From B18-G2 sp964432835 (GTDB lineage: Archaea > Thermoplasmatota > E2 > DHVEG-1 > B18-G2), in assembly GCA_964432835.1 (NCBI GenBank), contig CAYSPA010000050.1:1-8398 (forward strand): a stretch of DNA of 8,398 nt, in the 5' to 3' direction. The notes under the pieces are model-generated. The model did not search any database. It was not told the origin of the DNA and was given only the letters and a program-made list of their open reading frames with translations. The position numbers and the translations under genes are program-made. Numbering within the stretch: position 1 is the first letter of the stretch; each line of letters begins with the position of its first letter. This document shows, piece by piece, positions 1 to 5,600 of this stretch.

Positions 1-22
1 TAAGAAACGTTAACATTAACAC

Positions 23-40
23 TTTATATAGATTTTTTCT
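23..40 (-). promoter_or_regulatory. Possible BRE/TATA promoter for a leftward gene starting just outside the window
   Basis: On the minus strand an A-rich stretch is followed by TATATAAAG. This resembles the BRE plus TATA elements found before the other genes in this window, where the start codon lies 31-36 bases downstream of the TATA box. Applying that spacing puts a start codon just beyond base 1. The plus-strand reading also contains TTTATATA but lacks a purine-rich BRE, and no gene starts at the matching distance. The next gene itself is not visible, so this is a pattern-based inference. Confidence 0.3.
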
Positions 41-63
41 TGGATTTTTCTCTCGGGCAAGAA

Positions 64-600
64 TCAATTTTTCTGGCTCTCCATAATCCTTTTCTTGATC
101 GATTCCACTCTTTCTGAGAATTTTCTGGCATGCAGGCATTCCTTCTCAAATGCTGTTTCTATCTCATCGGGAGAAAATTTTTTTGTTTCGGGGCAGAGAT
201 CCAGCAACTTGAAGCCATCTGCTTCCATTATCACCGGAAAACTCTTACAAGCCAGGGGGCGATATCTGTATATAATACAACCTTTTTTCTCGCTGTAGAA
301 CGGACATCTCCTGCTACCCAGATCCCACTCTATCACCTTTACAATCCCCTCTGTGTTCACAAGTATGAGTTTGGGGACGGGATTGAAATTTACACCCTTT
401 TCTCTGGATAGTTTTTCCATAAGGATCTTCTCTTCCGGAGACAGCGGGATGCTGAACCTTTCCGGTGGGATAGCCAGATAGAGACCATACTTTTCCAGAG
501 TTTGAAACGCTTCCTCGATTCTTCTGCTCTCATCTTCGGAAAACCTTCCACCTATGTCGGTGCAGCATCTTCCACATCTTCTGCAGATGAACTTCTTCAT
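64..600 (-). CDS. YkgJ-type cysteine-cluster (zinc/iron-chelating) protein
   Basis: This 178-residue protein belongs to the YkgJ/CxxCxxCC family (UPF0153-like), whose members are thought to bind zinc or iron through a cysteine cluster; their biochemical role is mostly undefined. The N-terminus carries the diagnostic cluster Cys6-x2-Cys9-x2-Cys12-Cys13. The second half holds Cys99, Cys108 and Cys118 in the family pattern CPFY...GC.IY..RP.AC..FP, then Cys136 before a Pro. That makes eight conserved-looking cysteines, enough for one or two metal sites. There is no signal peptide or membrane segment, so it should be cytoplasmic. Its ATG overlaps the TGA of the flap endonuclease gene by one base (TGATG), so the two are probably co-transcribed and translationally coupled. 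The family call is firm. A functional link to DNA repair is only suggested by the gene pairing. Confidence 0.88.
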   Translation of the reverse strand: MKKFICRRCGRCCTDIGGRFSEDESRRIEEAFQTLEKYGLYLAIPPERFSIPLSPEEKILMEKLSREKGVNFNPVPKLILVNTEGIVKVIEWDLGSRRCPFYSEKKGCIIYRYRPLACKSFPVIMEADGFKLLDLCPETKKFSPDEIETAFEKECLHARKFSERVESIKKRIMESQKN

Positions 601-602
601 CA
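598..602 (-). promoter_or_regulatory. TGATG stop/start overlap coupling fen to the cysteine-cluster gene
   Basis: Read on the minus strand, the TGA stop of the flap endonuclease shares its last base with the ATG of the cysteine-cluster gene. A weak purine-rich AGG lies about eight bases before this ATG, inside the last codons of fen. There is no room for a separate promoter, so re-initiation by terminating ribosomes is the likely way the second gene is translated. Confidence 0.75.
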
Positions 603-1622
603 GAACAACCTGCTCTGACCAAACATGTTCTTCATTCTCTGAAACTTCTGGAGGGCTGTCATTACCCTATCTCTTGAGAACTGATGCTCATCGCAGAGCA
701 TGGCTATAACTTCTTTTTCATCGGGAGGATGCCATTCAAGAGTGTAATCATCCGTAACCTCCGGCTCCAGGAAAATCTCTCTGACCGTTTTCAGTGTGTC
801 CTCATCTATGGCATCATGTTTACCTATGGCTTCGAGGGCGTTCTCGATTTTTCCATATTTCTTTATCAAATCATAACTCTTCTTTGGACCTATTCCCTCT
901 ATTCCCTCGTTGAAATCTGTTCCTATCAGTATAGCCATATCAACAAGTTGCTCTCTCGTAACTCCCAAACTTTTGAGAGTCTCCTCTAACTTCACCAGCT
1001 CTGGCTCTATCTTTACGTAAACCTGCTTGTTTGGCAACTTTCTTCTACCGCTGATCGTGAGATTTCTAACGAGTACGGGTGCTCCGAAGAGCAAAGAGTC
1101 GGCATCCTGAGAGGCGACGGCATAGACATCTCCTTTTCTAGCCATATAACTTGCCTGGGCTTCGCCCTCGCTCGGCGCCTGAACCCATGGTATGCCCAGT
1201 GAATCGAGGAGTCTCTTGCTCTGCCGGAGAATTTCATCTGTGATTCTCGATACCTGCTGGGCTTTCTTTCTCGCCGTCTCTATATCTCCCTTTTCCAGCG
1301 CCTCTTTCCATTCCCTCTCTGCCTCTTCCCTGATCTCCTTTCTCTCCGCGAGGGTCTTCGCCTTCAGAGGATGGGGGACTCCATCAAAAACATATACGGG
1401 CATTATGCCTGACTCAACGAGGTTTGCAGTCCTGTAGAGCAAACCGGAGAGGTGAGAGGTTATCCTCCCCTGAGAATCCATCAGGGGTGTCCCATCTCTC
1501 TGCCTGATTATGGAGAGGAACTGGTAAAGGGCGTTATAGGCATCTATGGCTATGATTTTTCCGGAAAGATCTTTTAGTGTACATTTTTCTTTCTTCAGGA
1601 GGTCTCCAAGGTTTACGCCCAT
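600..1622 (-). CDS. fen: Flap endonuclease 1 (FEN1/XPG family nuclease)
   Basis: This 340-residue protein is a full-length archaeal FEN1, a structure-specific 5' nuclease that removes 5' flaps during Okazaki-fragment maturation and long-patch base-excision repair, normally held on DNA by PCNA. The N domain starts with Met-Gly-Val-Asn-Leu; the initiator Met is removed in this family so that Gly2 is the N-terminus. The acidic metal-binding residues are all present: Asp27, Asp80, Glu152, Glu154, Asp173, Asp175 and Asp236. The helical arch/cap lies at about 84-135. A helix-hairpin-helix DNA-binding motif (GIEGIGPKK) is at 240-248. The extreme C-terminus, where a PCNA-interacting Q-x-x-L-x-x-W/F-F box is expected, ends as Gln-Ser-Arg-Leu-Phe and stops, so the box looks cut short by about three residues. 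A promoter lies directly upstream and the cysteine-cluster gene overlaps the stop codon. Confidence 0.97.
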   Translation of the reverse strand: MGVNLGDLLKKEKCTLKDLSGKIIAIDAYNALYQFLSIIRQRDGTPLMDSQGRITSHLSGLLYRTANLVESGIMPVYVFDGVPHPLKAKTLAERKEIREEAEREWKEALEKGDIETARKKAQQVSRITDEILRQSKRLLDSLGIPWVQAPSEGEAQASYMARKGDVYAVASQDADSLLFGAPVLVRNLTISGRRKLPNKQVYVKIEPELVKLEETLKSLGVTREQLVDMAILIGTDFNEGIEGIGPKKSYDLIKKYGKIENALEAIGKHDAIDEDTLKTVREIFLEPEVTDDYTLEWHPPDEKEVIAMLCDEHQFSRDRVMTALQKFQRMKNMFGQSRLF

Positions 1623-1647
1623 TCGGTGTTCGAATCTCTTTTGGAAG

Positions 1648-1660
1648 TTAAATCTTTTTA
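1648..1660 (-). promoter_or_regulatory. BRE/TATA promoter of the fen unit
   Basis: On the minus strand the sequence reads AAAAAG (BRE-like) followed by ATTTAA (TATA-like). The TATA element begins 31 bases before the fen ATG, so transcription would start only a few bases upstream and the mRNA would be nearly leaderless. No Shine-Dalgarno sequence precedes the ATG, which fits. Confidence 0.6.
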
Positions 1661-1796
1661 TGTTCTGGGAAATCGATCATAGGATCTGGAGCTGAAAAGG
1701 AAGTTCGGATAAAGGTGATTTCCTCCGGTTTTTAAAGTGGTATGTTTCGCTTTTCGGAGAATAAGGAGGCCACTATACCATCTTTCCAGTTATCAT
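1661..1796. other. Divergent intergenic region
   Basis: This stretch lies between the fen promoter and the promoter of the exported-protein gene. Several purine-rich stretches and a GGAGG are present, but none precedes a usable ORF. I see no RNA gene, no strong inverted repeat and no recognisable operator. Regulation of the two divergent genes could share this space. Confidence 0.4.
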
Positions 1797-1809
1797 AAAG
1801 ATTTATATA
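1797..1809 (+). promoter_or_regulatory. BRE/TATA promoter of the exported-protein gene
   Basis: AAAG followed directly by ATTTATATA matches the archaeal BRE plus TATA pattern and closely resembles the fen promoter on the other strand (both contain CATAAA...GATTTA). The TATA element begins 34 bases before the ATG at 1835, predicting a transcript start about four bases upstream and an essentially leaderless mRNA. This supports both the strand and the start chosen for the next gene. Confidence 0.65.
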
Positions 1810-1834
1810 CAGATATCCCGATACTATCTGAGCG

Positions 1835-2386
1835 ATGAGGAAGTATCGCTTGCTGGTGGGGGTTCTCTCTGGACTTCTGCTATTCCCCAGTATAATATCT
1901 CTGGCCGACAGCGACCATAACTCTCCAGAGTGTCTCGTAGCTGACATGGGTGAAACGGAGATTTTCGGTTATCCATTTCTTATGTACATCTTTTACGATA
2001 AGACGTACAATGTGGTGATAAAAGAAAATCTGGACGATAGAACTTACTATCTCAAGGTGAAATGGACTGTCCGCCTGTACAACGACAGGATCATTTTCCC
2101 GATGAGAGCGTTTTGTGTAATGATGCTGGCACATCACGATGGTAACGGTACGACGTTCGAAGACGAGGTCACGGCAACTCTCTACAGGGCGGCACCGGGG
2201 GTTTCGCACCCATCGGCGCCGGCATGTGCAAACATCACCGCATACTCTAAGCCGTTCACGCCGGACAACCTGACGGGGTGGTACGAAGTGTACATGCATG
2301 TGACGGTGTTCCCCGTGATCTTTGGGCTTGGTGGATTCATGGATATGATTGATATTCAAAAAACAATAGAGATTGAGAACAGTTGA
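1835..2386 (+). CDS. Exported protein of unknown function
   Basis: I do not recognise the family of this 183-residue protein. Residues 1-24 look like a Sec signal peptide: Arg2, Lys3 and Arg5, then a hydrophobic core (LLVGVLSGLLLF), then a likely cleavage site near Ala24. The mature part alternates aromatic and charged residues in a way typical of beta strands. It has three cysteines (33, 94, 131) and three potential N-glycosylation sites (Asn104, Asn133, Asn145). There is no second clear membrane helix, although 157-172 is hydrophobic, so it is probably secreted or surface-attached. The start is supported by a TATA box at leaderless distance. It is divergent from fen and convergent with the giant surface protein, so it is likely a single-gene transcript. 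The middle (about 2150-2310) looks more GC-rich than its surroundings by eye. Confidence 0.72.
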   Translation: MRKYRLLVGVLSGLLLFPSIISLADSDHNSPECLVADMGETEIFGYPFLMYIFYDKTYNVVIKENLDDRTYYLKVKWTVRLYNDRIIFPMRAFCVMMLAHHDGNGTTFEDEVTATLYRAAPGVSHPSAPACANITAYSKPFTPDNLTGWYEVYMHVTVFPVIFGLGGFMDMIDIQKTIEIENS

Positions 2387-2499
2387 AACGGTGACCAGAA
2401 TTTCTTTCCCGCCGGGTTGCATAATATAATATTTCTTAGCAGAAATAAGAAAACGTTATGAATGAGGGTCTCCTCAGATAATCCTCGAGCTCAATAAAA
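2387..2499. other. 3' intergenic region of the exported-protein gene
   Basis: This holds the pyrimidine run at 2400-2410, an AT-rich segment at 2420-2434 and an inverted repeat listed separately. The pyrimidine and T-containing stretches could help end transcription of the exported-protein gene, but there is no clean T-run terminator. I see no RNA gene. Confidence 0.35.
2432..2452. repeat. Perfect 7-bp inverted repeat (TTTCTTA / TAAGAAA)
   Basis: Arms at 2432-2438 and 2446-2452 are exact reverse complements, separated by seven bases (GCAGAAA). The stem is AT-rich, so the RNA hairpin would be weak. It lies 45 bases after the stop of the exported-protein gene and 47 bases before the small fragment at 2500. 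It could be an operator half-site pair, part of a 3' end structure, or chance in AT-rich DNA. Confidence 0.4.
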
Positions 2500-2601
2500 A
2501 TGGGAAAGAGAGATATCATATCAATACTGAACAGATTCGATGATGCATTGAGCAAGGACATAGAGGTTGTTACAACAGATTCTATCTCGATGTGGAATTA
2601 A
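2500..2601 (+). pseudogene. 33-codon ORF, possible N-terminal remnant of a decayed gene
   Basis: An ATG opens 33 codons reading MGKRDIISILNRFDDALSK followed by DIEVV, then ends at TAA. The amphipathic helix followed by a Val-rich strand looks like the beginning of a folded cytoplasmic protein. It is reminiscent of the N-termini of minimal or DUF6036-like nucleotidyltransferases, in which the next segment would be a Gly-Gly or Gly-Ser motif. That motif is absent here. The other two frames downstream to about 2640 stay partly open but give no recognisable motif, so a frameshifted remnant is possible. There is no Shine-Dalgarno close to the ATG and no convincing TATA box at the expected distance. 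A chance ORF cannot be excluded. Confidence 0.25.
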
Positions 2602-2659
2602 GCTATCTATATGCTCCTTAGAGGATCGATTGTTGTGGTTCATTACTCTTTATCTAAGT

Positions 2660-5600
2660 TCATGGCATGTACGTTACTTCAAGCGTTGGAGCGTCTTTGG
2701 TATAATACTCCTTTTGGGCTATCACGAAAGATTTTCCTGCGGGGGCATCATCCCATTCGAGTAACAAACCGTAATTCCTCTCTGGATGTTTATGCCATTC
2801 TTTGACCACGTCAGTTATGTTGAAAATCAACGTTGGATAGCCAGAGAAATCGCTTGCCCTTGCAATTATAGTGGGATCTAAATCGCCACCAGGAGTTTTC
2901 CAGTCTTCTGTTTTGTTTCTCTTATTCCATGTAACCTCATACTCTTCCCATGGATATAGCACCTCGTGGATGCTTAAAGAAGAGCTGGATGGTGCACCAT
3001 AAGGAGAAGGACCATCGATCTTCAGTATTAATTTCGCTTGGATTATGGTGGAGTTTCTCGGTATCAAACTCAAGTTGAACCTTATTATTCCTCTGCCGAT
3101 ACCGTAATAGGTATTTCCGATGTACATCCATGGATACCAGCCATAATTTCTGAAGTACAAATGCTCCGCAAGCCATGCATCTTCGGCACATCTTATCACA
3201 ACGGTGACTGGCATTGCTGGAAGCGTTCTGAATTTGTGCTCATCGCTTTCAGCAGTATTTCCGCTCGTATCCGTGCTGACAACTTTGAAGTAGTATGTCT
3301 TCCCCGCCTCCAGTCCTTTTATCGTAATCTTATGGTGCATTACAAACGCGGGATCGTATACTTCATGGGAATAATTACCACTTTCTGTTCCGTATCTGAC
3401 GAGACTATCTGAGATCTCATTGGTGTACCATTCTATCGTTGCAGAATTGTTTGTGCAGGAAAACGAAACGTTTTCTATCTCCGGAGGTGAAGCATCGGTT
3501 ATTAGTTCATAGGTTACAACAAGTCTGGGGGCGAGTTTCTCGTTCCAATCGGCCTGATAGATGATGAACAGTTTGCCCATCGGTGCGGTATCGTCCTCCA
3601 ACAAAAATCCATAGTTACTCGATGGATCTCTTATCCATTCCTGGACAACTTCTGAAATCTCCTCGCTTTCAAAAACGATTTTTCCATTTGAATTAAACGA
3701 TACGCTCTCGAGCGCCGGACCAAAGTCGCCACCGGGGTGATCCCATTTCATTATCCCATCTCTCGTGTACCATGTCACTCCACACTCTTTCCATGGAGCT
3801 AACAGTTTATGAATCTTCAAAGAGACGTTATGTTTAACGTGATAGACGTCAAGTATCAGCTTTGCCTCTAGAATCCTTGCATTGCTTGGTATAGAGCTGA
3901 GATCAAATTTCAAAATTCCTCTGCATGTTCTCCATCCATACTTCCCGATGTAAATGTACGGATAGAACCCATAATCCGTTGCAGCCTCGAGCAACATCGC
4001 ATCATGTGTAACCGTTATGTTTTTTGTAAAGGACGCGACCTTCACTTTCAGTGTTATGCTTTTGACTTCTTCTTTATTTCCGAACACATCGACGGAGTAA
4101 TACCATATTGTGAAAGTGCCCTCATCTGTTATTGTGATGTTGAAAGTATCGTTTCCAGAAATGGTGACCCATGGCCCTTCTTGCGAGAAGGAATAATTAG
4201 TGTAAGCCACATCGGTATCATCCATACGATAGAACGTCACAAAGACCGGTACAGAATTTATCCATCCGCTCTCGTTAGGTTCTGGTGTGATTTTAGTTGT
4301 TGTGATGGGTGGTGTGGTATCATTTTCTGCGGCGATCCAGCTCACCTTCCACTCCTTCAATATTGGAGATAAAGGAGGATTTTCTGTCCATAACACGGCC
4401 TTCAACCTTATCGCTCTCTTTCCAGAAAGGGCAGAGAGGTCATCCCCCTTCCCGGTCAAGTTGGAGCAGAGCACCTCTCCAGTTTCGGCATCCAGTATAA
4501 AGAAGCTTATGTGCGTTCCTTCTGGTGCTTCATAATCTGCATAGAATTTATCCCAGGATTTCAATGAAGTCGGAGTAATTGGAGTGGAGATAAGATATGC
4601 CGAAGTCGAGCCCGCAACGATCTCGAGATAAGGCCTTTGCTCCTCCTTTGCTTCCCTGGATCTGAACCAGTCGAGTCTGTAAATTCCCCATCTTATTTTC
4701 GACCTCAAAATTAAACCTATCGTGTCCCCCCACTCCACATCTATTGGATTTTCGGCACCGGGACCTTTCAGTGTGAACACGAGCCACTTTCCAGCCAAAT
4801 TACCCGAAACATTTACCGAATCTATCACCGTTTCCGTAAAATCTCCTCCATAATTGTCCCATGTCAAATTTTCACTTTCATCTCTGTATTTGTAATTGCA
4901 ATCATCCTCATCAAACGTTTTTGTTAATCTATGCATCAAGATAGTATTGTTCTCGTCAGCACTATCGGTTTTTGATACGTACAGATGCAACCTGACGGAT
5001 TTTATTTTTCCAGTTCCATTTGGTAGTCTGAACTCTAGGATGCTTCTGCATCTATCAAAGTATCCAACACCGAAATCTCCCTTTCCACTTGACCAGCTCC
5101 TCATCCAGTATGGGGTTATAACGGCATCCTTCAGCGGATACACCTTATTCTCGGGGAACTTGATCTTCGCTGAACCATTGCTTATCTCTATGTTTTTTGA
5201 ACTCTCTATCTTTGTTTCATCATCAAAGTAATCCCACCAATATGTGGCAATTGAAAAACGATGAATTGTACTTTTGGAATTTACATTCCTATGGATACTT
5301 AAATCTTGGCACCTATAGTAAAGTGTGTATGATTTTCCATCTTCAACGGAGAGATTGAGACAATGTTCCGTTCCTCCCGTTACGGTAAAGTTTATCCCTT
5401 CACCATATTCAAAGTCCGAGAAGGAATATTGACATATCGCCGGCTCATCGGTTTTTATCTTTATCTTTACATATGGGGTACCACCTTCGATTACTGAATT
5501 GTTTTCTGGATATACTATCGTGATAACCGGTGGAGTTATATCTGGGGCTTTCGTTTTGAAACTTTTCTCTGTGCTCGTTGCCGTTTCATTTAAAGTTTTT

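Noticed and set aside
1880..2422. 180-codon ORF on the minus strand opposite the exported protein
   Set aside because: Its product is a His/Arg/Cys-rich jumble without a signal peptide or motif, and the plus-strand gene has a signal peptide and a well-placed promoter. It is a shadow frame.
2387..2659. C/D box small RNA suggested by a GATGATG near 2530
   Set aside because: The box C match is incomplete and no D box (CTGA) lies at a suitable distance downstream.
2567..2805. Plus-strand ORFs of 64-65 codons overlapping the 3' end of the giant gene
   Set aside because: Most of their length is antisense to the last DNRLRE module, and no start signal is visible. Only the stretch before 2660 may reflect a decayed fragment.
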